This document shows positions 19,474 through 29,585 of a stretch of DNA of 64,000 nt, one piece after another. The stretch comes from CAWGYQ01 sp963817395. Its GTDB lineage: Bacteria; Acidobacteriota; Vicinamibacteria; Vicinamibacterales; CAVPJW01. The stretch covers positions 248,001 through 312,000 of the forward strand of contig CAWFOC010000004.1 in the NCBI GenBank assembly GCA_963817395.1. Reading direction: 5' to 3'. Positions within the stretch are counted from its first letter, which is position 1. Every line of letters starts with the position of its first letter. A program made the translations under genes and the position numbers. The notes under the pieces are model-generated. The model was not told the DNA's origin and ran no database searches. It was given only the letters and a program-made list of their open reading frames with translations.

Positions 19474-20565
19474 CTAGAGTCCGAGCACGCGAGCGGCGTT
19501 TCCGCTGTAGATGGCGTCCCGATCCGCGGCGCTGAGCTTGAGGGCATCGACGATCTCGCGAGGGCGCTCGTATCCCATGTCGAAGCAGTAGTCGCTGCCG
19601 AGCATCACCCGATCCACGCCCACCAGGTCGATGAGGAACCGCAGGAGCGCGGGCGAGTGCGCGATGGTGTCGTAGTGGAACCGCCGCAGATACTCCATGA
19701 ACGGGCGCTCGGCCGAGCCCTTGATTTCCGGACGCACGCTCTGCCCGTGCTGCAACCGGCCCGAGAGATAGGGCACGGCGCCGCCGGCGTGCGGCAGCAC
19801 GATATTGAGACGCGGATAGCGGTCCATGACACCCCCGAAGACGAGGTTGGCGACCGCGATGCCCGTGTCGTAGGGATTGCCCAGAATATTGGCCAGGTAA
19901 TAGCGACTGAGCCGATTGGCGCCCATCGCGGCGGCGGCCTGGTCGGGATGGAGCAGAATCGGCAGGTTCAGCGCCTGGCACCGCTCGTAGACCGGGAAGA
20001 GCGACGGGTCCGAGAGCTCCTTGCCGGAAAAGCTTGTCGGCATGTACGCCCCGCGAATCGCGCGTGAGCCCGCCACGCGGTCGAGTTCCTTGACGGCGAG
20101 ATCCGAAGCCTGGAGCGGGAGTGTGGCGCATCCCACGAAGCGATCCGGGTAGGCCGTGTGCGCCTCGATCATCGAATCGTTCACGAGCCGCGCAAGCTCC
20201 GCGCCGCGCTCAGGCGCCGCCCAGTAGACAAACGGCGTGGTCAGCGAGAGCGCGTGAGTGGTGACGCCCTGTGCGTTCATCCGCTGCACGCGCTTATCGA
20301 GATCCCAGTAGGTCACGTCGATGGGAATCCGACCCTGGCCGATGACGAAAATCGGTTGGGCTGGGTTGGAGAGATCGAACGAGACGCCGGGAGGCCCGCC
20401 CTGTCCGGCAATCGCCTTGATGAAGGGTTCGGGGAAGTAGTGGGCGTGGACGTCGACAGGCCCGCGTCCCGGCGCCCTGACTTGAGCGGAGGCCCTTCGG
20501 CCCAGGGCGAATCCGGCCGCGCAGCACCCGCACGCGAGAAATCGGCGGCGGCTCATTGCCGTCAT
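19474..20565 (-). CDS. Tat-exported amidohydrolase_2 (ACMSD-like decarboxylase/hydrolase)
   Basis: About 363 residues. MSRRRFLACGCCAAGFALG is a twin-arginine signal. Metal ligands of the ACMSD family are visible: HxH in VDVHAHYFPEPF, His in ILLHPDQ, His in IVLPHAGG and Asp in MLGSDYCFD. Family members decarboxylate or hydrolyse aromatic acids and related compounds. The open frame begins at 20598 (GTG); starts at 20565 or 20556 fit the signal peptide better and none has a strong ribosome site. It converges on the MBL lipoprotein gene. Two further members of this family are at 26042-28239, but the three are not close copies. Confidence 0.87.
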   Translation of the reverse strand: MTAMSRRRFLACGCCAAGFALGRRASAQVRAPGRGPVDVHAHYFPEPFIKAIAGQGGPPGVSFDLSNPAQPIFVIGQGRIPIDVTYWDLDKRVQRMNAQGVTTHALSLTTPFVYWAAPERGAELARLVNDSMIEAHTAYPDRFVGCATLPLQASDLAVKELDRVAGSRAIRGAYMPTSFSGKELSDPSLFPVYERCQALNLPILLHPDQAAAAMGANRLSRYYLANILGNPYDTGIAVANLVFGGVMDRYPRLNIVLPHAGGAVPYLSGRLQHGQSVRPEIKGSAERPFMEYLRRFHYDTIAHSPALLRFLIDLVGVDRVMLGSDYCFDMGYERPREIVDALKLSAADRDAIYSGNAARVLGL

Positions 20566-20777
20566 GTGTTCGCCACGACGAATGTTTCGCATGATCACGC
20601 CATCCCGCTGAATGGGCGGTCACTATACCATCCGGTCCGCAGGGGATCAGCCCGCAGGGTCCCATCGCATATGGCGCATGCATCAGGGCTGCAGCAGTCA
20701 GGCACGGTCGAGAGTTGTGTTACGCTCAGGCCGCACGGCGATGGCGTGCCGGATTCACTCTGACAAGGAGATCGTTC

Positions 20778-21458
20778 ATGGGCAGGACGTACGGCGTTTT
20801 CACCGCGATGGCGGTGGCAGCGAGCGTAGCAGGTGTAAGCGGACAGCAGCCTCAGGCCCCACCCCAGCCGATGAGTTTCTTCGTGACGAGCATCGGTCTG
20901 GACGGTGGCAACCTGGGTGGGCTCGAGGGAGCCGACAAGCACTGTCAGACGCTGGCGACCGCCGCGGGCGCCGGTAACAAGACCTGGCGCGCGTATTTGA
21001 GCACCCAAGTACCGGCCGGGCAGCAGGCGGTGAATGCGCGCGAGCGCATCGGCACGGGGCCCTGGTACAACTTCAGAGGCCAGCGCGTCGCGCAGGATGT
21101 CTCCGATCTGCACGGTGACACGATCGAGCAGGCGCGCCGCGGGAACAACGTCAACAAGCAAACGGCGTTGACCGAGAAAGGCGAGATCGTCAACGGTGCG
21201 GGTGATCAGCCGAACCAGCACGACATCGTGACGGGATCACAGCTGGACGGCAACGCGTTCCCCGCCGGCGATGATCGAACCTGCAGCAACTGGACGAGCA
21301 ACGCGGCCGACAAGGGCACGGCCATGGTGGGCCATTCCGACCGCACCGGCGGTGGCAACACGTCATGGAATTCGGTTCATCCAAGCCGCGGCTGCAGCCC
21401 GGCGAACCTCGTGTCGACCGGCGGGTCCGGACGCTTATACTGCTTCGCCACCAACTAG
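20778..21458 (+). CDS. exported lectin/endostatin-like fold protein
   Basis: A 226-residue protein with a signal peptide (TAMAVAASVAGVSG). The segment FFVTSIGLDGGNLGGLEGADKHCQTLA is typical of bacterial proteins with a C-type-lectin/collagenase NC10-endostatin-like fold. Cysteines in DKHC, RTCSNW, RGCSP and LYCFATN could form two disulfides. The start is well supported by AAGGAG seven bases upstream. Ligand and role are unknown; a surface or periplasmic binding protein is the most one can say. Confidence 0.7.
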   Translation: MGRTYGVFTAMAVAASVAGVSGQQPQAPPQPMSFFVTSIGLDGGNLGGLEGADKHCQTLATAAGAGNKTWRAYLSTQVPAGQQAVNARERIGTGPWYNFRGQRVAQDVSDLHGDTIEQARRGNNVNKQTALTEKGEIVNGAGDQPNQHDIVTGSQLDGNAFPAGDDRTCSNWTSNAADKGTAMVGHSDRTGGGNTSWNSVHPSRGCSPANLVSTGGSGRLYCFATN

Positions 21459-21839
21459 GCGTGGCCTCGCGCGGAGCGACGCAAGAACGTGATGCTGCAC
21501 GCGCCGGACGTCCGATTCCGGCGTGTGCACCGGACACAATTTGTCTTCAGCGTCGCTTCATGATCCAAACCGCCGAAGATCCAAAAAAGCCGATATTTAT
21601 TGAGTTGACAGCCCTTTCGTCGAGACCTAGAATCGCTCCGCTTCCCAGTCGGCACGCCGCGGAGCGGTTCACTCTGTCGCAGATCGACTTCCGCCATTGC
21701 CGCGCAGCTGTTCGGGACATCGAGGTTTCGATCCGCGTGCGGGCGATGGTCGGCCCATCATCGTGGACACGATTGAGTCATCGAGTGCTCAACCACTACG
21801 TGTATCCACGACGAAGCGCCCGCCGAGGATGAGTCTGTG
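21459..21839. other. 381-base intergenic region holding a promoter
   Basis: No convincing gene is present. An open frame across it (21365-21832) has no signal, no ribosome site and no recognisable motif. The region contains a well-formed promoter at 21605-21633 and leaves an untranslated leader of about 200 bases before the cytochrome gene. Confidence 0.6.
21605..21633 (+). promoter_or_regulatory. sigma-70-type promoter of the cytochrome c gene
   Basis: TTGACA (21605-21610) and TAGAAT (21628-21633) are separated by 17 bases. The -35 is perfect and the -10 differs from consensus by one base. Very similar elements occur at 42975 and 38281. Confidence 0.65.
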
Positions 21840-22832
21840 ATGCCGAGAATGGTGAGAGGGTTGTTCGTGGTGCTGTGCGCTGCGTCGATGGCCGCGTTCG
21901 CGTCCGTCCGGGCTTCGGAGCCTCAGAGCGCCGGCGCTGCTGGCGGCGGCCGGCTCAGTACGGATCGTCCCGAGCTGTCATGGGCGTTTCCGTTGAAGGT
22001 CGAGCGCGAGTTTCCCGAGGATTCCGCGCCCAAGAGCCTGGCGGGGAGCACCAAGAAATACACAGAGGCGCAGATCGATGATCTGTTGAATCCGCCGGAC
22101 TGGTTCCCGGAGAAGCATCCCGCGGCGCCGGAAATCGTTCTCAAGGGGCACGGCGACGCGATGGCTTGCGGCGCCTGTCACCTGATGTCGGGTTTGGGCC
22201 ATCCCGAGTCGACCGACCTCACAGGTCTGACGGTCGAGTACATGGTGCAGCAGATGGCCGAGTTCAAGAGCGGCGCCCGAATCGACATCCCGCGCATGAA
22301 CGTCATCGCGAAGGCGGTGTCCGAGGCCGAGGTGCAGCAAGCCTCGGAGTGGTTCGCGAAGCTCGAGCGGCGGCCCTTTACGAAAGTGGTCGAAGCCGAC
22401 ACCGTCCCGAAGACTTTTCTGGGGAACGGACGGATGCGTTTCGTCGAGCCCGGCGGCGCCACCGAGCCGATCGGCACGCGCATCATCACGGTGCCGGAGG
22501 ATCAGGCCAGGGCCCGGTTGCGCGATCCGGATTCCGGATTCGTCGCGTATGTGCCCACCGGGAGTCTGGCCAAGGGCAAGGCGCTGGCGGAAACAGGCGG
22601 GGGCGGAAAGACAGTGGCCTGCGGATTCTGTCACGGTCCGGATCTGAAGGGCCTGGGCAAGGTGCCGCGGCTCGCCGGCCTGCACCCGATCTACATCGCG
22701 CGTCAGCTCTACCGCTTTCAGGACGGCACCCGTAACGGCGCCGACGCGGCGCTGATGACCTCGAGCGTGGCACAACTGACCGACGACGATATCGTGTCGT
22801 TATCCGCCTATCTGGGATCGCTGGCGCCCTGA
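21840..22832 (+). CDS. exported diheme cytochrome c
   Basis: A 330-residue protein with a Sec signal (about residues 1-26). Two heme-attachment motifs are present: CGACH at 110-114 and CGFCH at 261-265. Each domain has a distal segment where Met ligands are plausible. The second domain with LYRFQDGTRNG and LSAYLGSLAP is a typical small class-I cytochrome c. The start at ATG 21840 is preceded by GAGGATGAG; a GTG just before it is less likely. It stands before TonB receptor 1 and may accept electrons from exported dehydrogenases of the region. Confidence 0.87.
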   Translation: MPRMVRGLFVVLCAASMAAFASVRASEPQSAGAAGGGRLSTDRPELSWAFPLKVEREFPEDSAPKSLAGSTKKYTEAQIDDLLNPPDWFPEKHPAAPEIVLKGHGDAMACGACHLMSGLGHPESTDLTGLTVEYMVQQMAEFKSGARIDIPRMNVIAKAVSEAEVQQASEWFAKLERRPFTKVVEADTVPKTFLGNGRMRFVEPGGATEPIGTRIITVPEDQARARLRDPDSGFVAYVPTGSLAKGKALAETGGGGKTVACGFCHGPDLKGLGKVPRLAGLHPIYIARQLYRFQDGTRNGADAALMTSSVAQLTDDDIVSLSAYLGSLAP

Positions 22833-22860
22833 TTGACCGGTTATATCCATCGCCTGGAAT
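22833..22860 (+). promoter_or_regulatory. possible weak promoter of TonB receptor 1
   Basis: TTGACC (22833-22838) and TGGAAT (22855-22860) are 16 bases apart, directly after the cytochrome stop and about 130 bases before the receptor start. The -10 match is only four of six. Confidence 0.3.
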
Positions 22861-22992
22861 GTCGGAGCCTGTGAGTGCGAAGAAGTCGCCCCATCTTCCT
22901 AACGGCCGCCCACGGTTTCATTCGTACGCGCACATCACTCACGGTTCGAGCATGAAGCAGTTCGGCAACAGGCCCAATGGAGGAGTAGAGCT

Positions 22993-25981
22993 ATGTGGAG
23001 GCGGATCGCACTCGTAACAGGTGTTGCGGTTCTGGCGAGTACGCTGGCCGCAACAGCGTGGGCGCAGGGCGGCACGGCAAGCATCAGCGGCTCGGTCTTC
23101 GACCAGGACAGAGCCGTACTACCCGGCGCCGTGGTCACGGCGACCAACGACGCGACCGGCATCGCGCGGGAGACGGTGACCGGCACGGAGGGTCGATTCG
23201 TCATTCCTACCCTCCTGCCGGGGACCTACACCCTTGCCGTTGAGCTGGCCGGTTTCCAGACTCAGACGCGGCAATCGATGGCGCTTCGAATCGGCCAGGA
23301 GCTGAACGTCGATTTCACACTGTCTCTGGCAGGGGTGGCCGAGAACGTCACGGTGACGGGCGATGCGCCCCTCGTCGAGACCACGGCCAGCCGCGTGGGC
23401 TCGAACGTCAGCGAGGACGAGATTGACAAGCTGCCCAGCCAGGGCCGCAATCACCTCTCGCTGATGCAGCTGGTTCCCGGCCTGGTGCCGGAGCTCACGC
23501 CGGGCGAGTTCGAGGGCGGCAACTTCAACGCGAACGGCCGCGATACGTCGAGCAACCTCTGGTCGGTGGACGGCGCCGCCAACCAGGACACGGACGGTGG
23601 CGGCACCGGCCCGCAGGCGCGCATCACCCTCGACACGATGTCCGAGTTCCAGGTGCTGACGCACAACTACACCGCCGAGTTCGGCGGGTCGTCTGGCGTC
23701 ATCATCAACGCGGTCACCAAGTCGGGGACCAACGACTTCCACGGGCGCGGCTTCTATTTCTTCGAGGACGAGAGCTTGCGCGCGAAGGATCCGTTCCTCG
23801 ATCCGGACGAAGAAAACCCCGAGAGCGGCCGCGATACGTACGGCTTCAATATCGGCGGCCCGATCGTCCGCAACAAGGCGTTCTTCTTCTTCAACCTGGA
23901 GAGGAACGTCGTCGAGAACGCCGTCGTGCACACCTTCCCGGACGAGGCCGCGCCGATTGCCACCAACTATGCGGACGCGAGCATCATTCACGCGCTCAGC
24001 ACGTTTGCCCGCGTGGACTACACGATGGGCAAGAACAACCTGAGCTTCCGGTGGCAGCGCGAGGTCGCGCCGGCGGTCGGTGAAGACTTCGAATGCTGCC
24101 AGACGCTCGACAACCGGCAGATCGAGCTCGACTCGAACGACCGGATGTTCAACGTCAACTGGACGACGCTCATTGGAAACCGGGCGACGAACGAATTGCG
24201 GTTCTCGCACGTCGGAGAGGATCGCGTCGACGGCAACCTGGCGTACATGGGGGTCAGCCCCGATCAGTATTTCTCGACGGGCTGGATCAGCGACCTGGAG
24301 TACCTCGGGCCCGATCGCGGGGGCCTCGACCAGTTCGACGTCGGATCCCTCAACGAGTATTCCGACTTTGCGACGGGTCTGGCCGCGGCCCATGGTGGCG
24401 CCGACAGCCGGAACTACACCATCCAGAACGCCTTTACCTACGCCACGGGCACGGGCGCGCACACCATCAAGGCCGGGTTCAATTACAACAAAGTCGAAGT
24501 TCACCCACAGCGAATCGGCGCGAATGACAACGGCACGTTCGCCTTTCAGCACAACCTGCCATTCGAGCCAGGAAACGGGTTCACGTATCCGTCAGAGTTC
24601 TCCATCGTTCTCGGGAACATCGAGGTGTTCTCGCGTGACGACTGGACGAGCGTCTTCGTGCAGGATCAGTGGCGTGCGAGTTCGAGACTGACGTTGAACC
24701 TGGGCCTCAGGTGGGACTATCAGGACCTCAACTCGGACACGAAGGATGCCTTCGGTCCTCGCGTGGGCTTCGCCTACGACCTGATGGGCGACGGCAAGAC
24801 CGTCCTGCGTGGCGGGTTCGGCAGGTTCTACGAGTACCACGTGATCACGCTCCGGAACAATCTCGATCGGCGGGGGGTGTTCGGCCAGACGTTCACCTAC
24901 CAGACCGACGAGGATCTGTCCCCGGAGGAGGGCAACATACCGGGCGATCCGTGCCTGCAGCCGGTCCTGGTCAACGATCGAGCCGCCATCGGAGGTGAGT
25001 GCCGCGCGACGCTGACGGAGTTCAGGGACTCGCTCCAGCCGGGTGCCGGGGAAGAGTTCATCAACACCGAGCCCTGGGTGGACGGGGAACGCCGGATGGG
25101 CTACCTCTGGGGCTATAGCGTCGGTGTGAAGCGGCAGGTCGCGTCGAATATCGCCGTGGGCGCCGATTTCGTCGGCAACCGCGGACGAAACCTCACGGGA
25201 CTGGTGGACATCAACGAAGGCCCTCCGGGAGCCGACGGTGGAAATCGTACGTCTGGGTCCTGACGTGTTCGATCCCAACGGGGAGATCATTCCGGCGAGC
25301 GCACGGGATGCGAACTTCCGGCGGGTGCTTCAGTTCCAGACGCGCGACGATCTGAACTCCGACTTCGATTCGCTTGAGCTCTCGCTCGAAAAGCGGATGT
25401 CGGGCAACTGGAGCAGCCGGGTGGCCTACACGCTGGCGCGTTCGAACGATGTGGGCGTCTCGGGCACCAGCGCGGCGGGCAGCGTGCGGTTCTCGAACGA
25501 TCTGAACCCGCGCGACGACTACGGGCGGTCGAACTTCGACAACCGCCACGCGTTCGTCACGAGCCTTCAGTGGCAGCCATGGCGCGCCCTCGGCATCGGC
25601 GGAATCTTCAAGTACTACTCCGGCTATCCGATCAACGAGACCATTGGCGAGGACGCCAACGGCGACCGGGACAACAACGATCGGCCAGTCGCGGGGATTC
25701 ACGACGAGGATTTCCCGATCGTGTCCGAGCTCGACGGCAACGGCCGGGCGATCAGGAACGGCATCGACGGGGAGAGCCAGACCCTGGTCGACCTGCAGTT
25801 CCAGTACGTGCAGCCCCTGCCGAAGAACCAGACGATCGGGTTCTTCTGGGAGGTCTACAACGTGTTCAACAAGATCAATTACGCCAACGCCACCGGAGAT
25901 CGCAGCGAGGACAACTTCCTGGTGCCAGACGAGGCCGGGTCGATGCGATCGATGCAGCTCGGGTTGCGCTACACGTTCTAG
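22993..25981 (+). CDS. Oar-like TonB-dependent receptor 1, frame broken near 25235
   Basis: The protein has a signal peptide ending in TAWAQG, a carboxypeptidase-regulatory-like beta domain (about 27-115: SISGSVFDQDRAVLPGAVV), a plug domain with GRNHLSLMQLVPG and MSEFQVLTHNYTAEFGGSSG, and a long outer-membrane barrel that ends in GLRYTF with terminal Phe. Deleting one base near 25235 joins the halves to about 995 residues, normal for the family. GGAGGAG precedes the ATG. Such receptors are expanded in Acidobacteria and import oligomers or chelates. It ends at a strong terminator and faces the twin amidohydrolase genes, so a link between uptake and hydrolysis is plausible. Confidence 0.85.
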
Positions 25982-26001
25982 GAGAGGCGGGAACCACGAC
26001 G

Positions 26002-26035
26002 GGCCCGGACCTTGAGGTCCGGGCCTGTTTTTTTT
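26002..26035. terminator. intrinsic terminator after TonB receptor 1
   Basis: A perfect ten-base-pair GC stem (GGCCCGGACC / GGTCCGGGCC) with loop TTGA is followed by TG and eight T. It lies between convergent stops (25981 + and 26042 -). The T-tract serves the + strand; the stem could also stop the - strand transcript. Confidence 0.9.
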
Positions 26036-26041
26036 GCCTGT

Positions 26042-27134
26042 CTAGGAGTTGATCCGCAGCAGCTTGATCAGATTTCCGCCGAGAATTGCTTCTTTCTCCG
26101 CATCGCTCAGGAACTTCGAGTTCACGACCAGATCCACGGTGACGGGCCAGTTCAACGGATTGTCCGTTCCGTAGACGACCTGCCCGACCCCCATCTGCGC
26201 CACGAGATGACGCAGGGCATCGTCTGAAAACACCATCGTGTCGGCGAGGATGTTCTGTCGCAGGTACTCGCTGGGCTTCTTCTTGTTCACGCACTTCGCG
26301 TTGTTGCGCACCACGCACGCCACTTCCGTCCGCATGAAATACGACGGGAGATAGCCGCCGCCGTGGGCGCCGCACACCTTCAAATTCGGGAACTTGTCGA
26401 AGGTCCCGTCGAAGATGAGCTTCGAGAGGAAGAACGTGGTCTCGAGCGGGTTGCCGATGATGTTGCCGAGATCGCCGGGACCCTCGAGCGAGTTCTCCTT
26501 GATGATGTTGTCCGCGCCGCCGGGGTGCATGAAGACCAGCGCGCCGAGCTCGTTCGGCCTTCGCCCAGAAGGGGTCGAACTTCGGCGCCGAGAGCGACTC
26601 GCCGTTCACGTGCCCGCCAATCGCCGCCCCGCGCAGGCCCAGACGCTTCACACCGTCCTCGAGCTGCTGCGCCGCCAGATCGGGATGCTGCAGCGAGCTC
26701 GACGCGAGCGCGACGAAGCGATCGGGATGGCTGGCGCACCACTTCGCGAGCCCTTCGTTCTGCGCCTTGACGATGGCACCCGCGAGAGTGCGATCGGTCA
26801 CGCCGTACCACCAGAAGCCGTTGATGCTGAGGGCCTGGATGTCGATGCCCTGCTTGTCGATGAGCTCGATGCGGTCCTGCCCGAGCGCACGTCCGCCGCC
26901 CGGCCCGGCGTTCTCCTCGAACGGCGTGCCTTTGACGACGGCTGCCACTTCGGGGACGGTGCAGTGGGCGTGGACGTCCACGACGCGCACGCGACGCCCG
27001 CCGATGGAGAGCTGGCGGCGCTGGGCAGGCGCCTGAGCCATCGAACCCGCGGTGGCCATCAGGCCGCCCTTGGTGACGATCATTCCCGCCGTCGCGCCGG
27101 CGACGGTCCTGAAGAAATCCCGGCGATTGGGCAT
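26042..27134 (-). CDS. Tat-exported amidohydrolase_2, copy A, frame broken near 26552
   Basis: MPNRRDFFRTVAGATAG is a twin-arginine signal. Metal ligands are HxH in VDVHAHCTVPE, His in MHPGGADN, His in CGAHGGGYLP and Asp in VYGTDNPLNWP. The frame shifts after FWAKAE; comparison with copy B (FWAKAAELGVLVFMHPGG) shows one extra base between about 26545 and 26565. The corrected length is 363 residues, identical to copy B. GGAGAG precedes the ATG. The protein probably acts in the periplasm on an aromatic or lactone substrate, as do relatives such as ACMSD-type decarboxylases and 2-pyrone-4,6-dicarboxylate hydrolase. Confidence 0.82.
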
Positions 27135-27146
27135 GACGTCTCTCCT

Positions 27147-28239
27147 TTACGCGCTGATCCGCAGCAACTTCATCAGGTTGCCGCTGAGGATGGCCTCTTT
27201 TTCGGCGTCGCTCAAGAACTTGGCGTTCAACACGAGGTCGATCGTGACCGGCCAGTTGAACGGGACGTCGGTCCCGTAGACGACCTGGCTCACACCCATT
27301 TCCGCGACCAGGTGGCGCAGCCCCTCGTCGGAGAAGACCATCGTGTCGGCCAGGATGTTGTTCCTGAGATACTCGCTCGGCTTCTTCGTGTTCGCGCACT
27401 TGGCGTTCGCGCGCACGACGCAAGCCGCCTCGGTCCGTCCGAAGTACGAAGGCAGATAGCCGCCGCCGTGTGCGCCGCACACCTTGAGCGCGGGGAACTT
27501 GTCGAACAGGCCGTCGTAGATCAGGCGCGAAAGAAAAACCGTGGTCTCGAGCGGGTTGCCGATGATGTTGCCGAGATTGCCGCGGCCGTCGAGCGCGTTG
27601 TCCTTGATGACGTTCCCCGCGCCGCCCGGGTGCATGAACACGAGCACGCCCAGCTCCGCCGCCTTTGCCCAGAACGGATCGTATTTCGGGTTCGAGAGAT
27701 CCTCGTTGTTCACGTGCCCGCCAATCGTCGTGCTGCGCATCCCCAGACGCTTGACGCCGTCCTCGAGCTGTTGCGCGGCCAGATCGGGGAACTGCAGCGT
27801 GACCGACGTCATGGCCACGAACCGATCCGGGTGCTGCGAGACCCACTTGGCCAGTCCTTCGTTCTGTGCCTTGACGATGCGCCCGGCGAGATCGCGGTCG
27901 GGAACCTCCCACCACCAGTACCCGTTGATGCTGAGCGCCTGGACGTCCACGCCCTGCTGGTCCATCAGTGCGATGCGCTTCGGTCCGAGAACCGCGTTGT
28001 CTCCCACTTCGCCCTGCTCGGCGAACGGCGGTGCCCTTCACGACGTCCACGAGGTCGATTTCGCAGTGCGCGTGCACGTCGATCACCTTGACGCGCCGGC
28101 CTGCAATGGAGACCTGCCGTCGCTGACCTGCGCCCGCCTGCTGACCGAAGCCGCGGGAGAAGGCCGTTCCGCTTCCGGCTACGAGCATTCCCGCTGCGGC
28201 GCCTGCAGCGGCACTGAAGAATTCACGGCGATTGGGCAT
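27147..28239 (-). CDS. Tat-exported amidohydrolase_2, copy B, frame broken near 28026
   Basis: The N-terminus MPNRREFFSAAAGAAAG is a twin-arginine signal. HxH lies in VIDVHAHCEIDLVD, then MHPGGAGN, CGAHGGGYLP and VYGTDVPFNWP supply the remaining metal ligands. Forward-strand bases around 28026 read aacggcggtgcc where copy A has aacggcgtgcc, so one extra G breaks the frame. The corrected length is 363 residues. Only 12 bases separate it from copy A; it is the upstream gene of the pair and has GGAGACG before its ATG. The pair is a tandem duplication with clear divergence, so both are probably functional with different substrates. Confidence 0.82.
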
Positions 28240-28298
28240 GGATCGTCTCCTGTCTGCTGGTCCGGGTCGAAGCTCACCGCACCTTACTCGCCTCTCCG

Positions 28299-29276
28299 TT
28301 AAGGAAGCGTGAAGGTCAGGAGCGTCTCGGATGCTGCGGTGGCGCACTGCGGTGCGCCCCCGGGAACATACACCACCTGGCCGTCGGTCACCGCCTGGAT
28401 GCCGTGGCGTCCCGAGGGCATGGGGGCGAGGATGGACCATCGGTCGGTCTTGGGATCGTAGGCCTCGTTCTCGATGAACGGCCTGCCGTTGTTGCACTCG
28501 CCGCCGATGACGAGGATGCGATCCTTGTACACCAGGCTCGCGCCCCCGCTGCGCGGCGTGAGCAGCGGCTCGGCCGGCTTCCACGAATTGGTTGCCGGGT
28601 CGTATACATCGTGGAAACCGCTCTTCTCGGCGGGCGAGACGTAGCGCCCGCCGATCACGTGGATGCGTCCGTTCAGTGTGGCAATGGCGAGGTGATCGCG
28701 TGCCCTGGGCAGCGGCGCACGCTCGCTCCAGGCGTTGCTCGACGGATCGTACACCTCGTGATTGGCGACGGTGACACGATTGACGTCGCGGCCGCCGACG
28801 GCGTGAATCTTCCCGTCGAGCACCGTCAGTCCGACGGCGCCGCGGGGGCTCTTGAGCGGTGCCCGCGTCTGCCACGAGTTGGACGCCGGATCGAACTCGA
28901 AGACGGAGGGCTGCGCATCGAGATGGACGTTTCTCAGGAACCCGCCCACGACGTAGATCTTGCCGTTCAGTCCCACGGCGCCCGGATGGCTGAGCGGGCC
29001 GGGCATCGGCGCACGCTCGCGCCAGCTGTCAGAGGCCGGATCGTACTCCTGCACGAGCGCATGAGAGTCCTGACCGCGGGCCATGCCACCGAGCACGTAC
29101 AGTTTGCCGTTGAGGAAGACGACCGCCGGTTCGGTCCGCATCTCACCGAGGCGGGCTTTCTCTGACCACGTTCCGGGAGGCGGCGCCGGCGGGGCCGGCG
29201 GTGGCGGCGCCTGCGCGTACACCAGGCCGCTGGCAGCCAGCACAGCCAGGAGGGGTGTGGACAACCGACTGAACAT
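28299..29276 (-). CDS. exported Kelch-repeat propeller protein
   Basis: A 325-residue protein with a signal peptide (LLAVLAASGLVYAQ), a proline-rich spacer, and six Kelch repeats, each with a GG pair and a Y..YDP..D/N.W segment, for example KLYVLGGMARGQ...YDPASDSW. This predicts a complete six-blade beta-propeller. The function could be structural, carbohydrate-related or sialate-mutarotase-like; nothing decides it. It lies just upstream of the twin amidohydrolase genes on the same strand, with a 59-base gap, and is likely co-transcribed. Confidence 0.82.
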   Translation of the reverse strand: MFSRLSTPLLAVLAASGLVYAQAPPPPAPPAPPPGTWSEKARLGEMRTEPAVVFLNGKLYVLGGMARGQDSHALVQEYDPASDSWRERAPMPGPLSHPGAVGLNGKIYVVGGFLRNVHLDAQPSVFEFDPASNSWQTRAPLKSPRGAVGLTVLDGKIHAVGGRDVNRVTVANHEVYDPSSNAWSERAPLPRARDHLAIATLNGRIHVIGGRYVSPAEKSGFHDVYDPATNSWKPAEPLLTPRSGGASLVYKDRILVIGGECNNGRPFIENEAYDPKTDRWSILAPMPSGRHGIQAVTDGQVVYVPGGAPQCATAASETLLTFTLP

Positions 29277-29451
29277 CGCGTGACCTCTCGCTGGGGTGAT
29301 AGAGCGTGATTTCCGGACGGCCCATTCTACACGTCGATCCCGCGGTTCCGATGCCGCCGGTTCGCGCGACGCGACCCGCTTTCGACCAGAGACGCGCGCC
29401 GTTCGTCAAAGCTTGATAGGCTTGAGGGCGACTGAACAGGCCCCTATTCGC

Positions 29452-29480
29452 TTGACTTTTTCCGGCATCGGCTCTAAAAA
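29452..29480 (+). promoter_or_regulatory. possible promoter of the alpha/beta-hydrolase genes
   Basis: TTGACT (29452-29457) and TAAAAA (29475-29480) are 17 bases apart, about 105 bases before the hydrolase start. Spacing equals that of the three TTGAC-N17-TAGAAT promoters in the window; the -10 is weaker. Confidence 0.4.
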
Positions 29481-29585
29481 CACCGCGCGGTTACCGAATC
29501 GCGCGTCGGGATAGGTGTGATCCACGGCGTCCTCGACACGTCTCGCCAACAGGACCAGTTACCGAACCTTCACGAGGGAGAACTG

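Noticed and set aside
21365..21832. 155-codon + strand frame before the cytochrome gene
   Set aside because: No ribosome site, no motif, overlaps the lectin-like gene and contains the promoter of the cytochrome gene.
26380..28875. 831-codon minus-strand open frame
   Set aside because: It crosses three real genes in mixed frames; only short parts coincide with the amidohydrolase copies. High GC produces such long frames.
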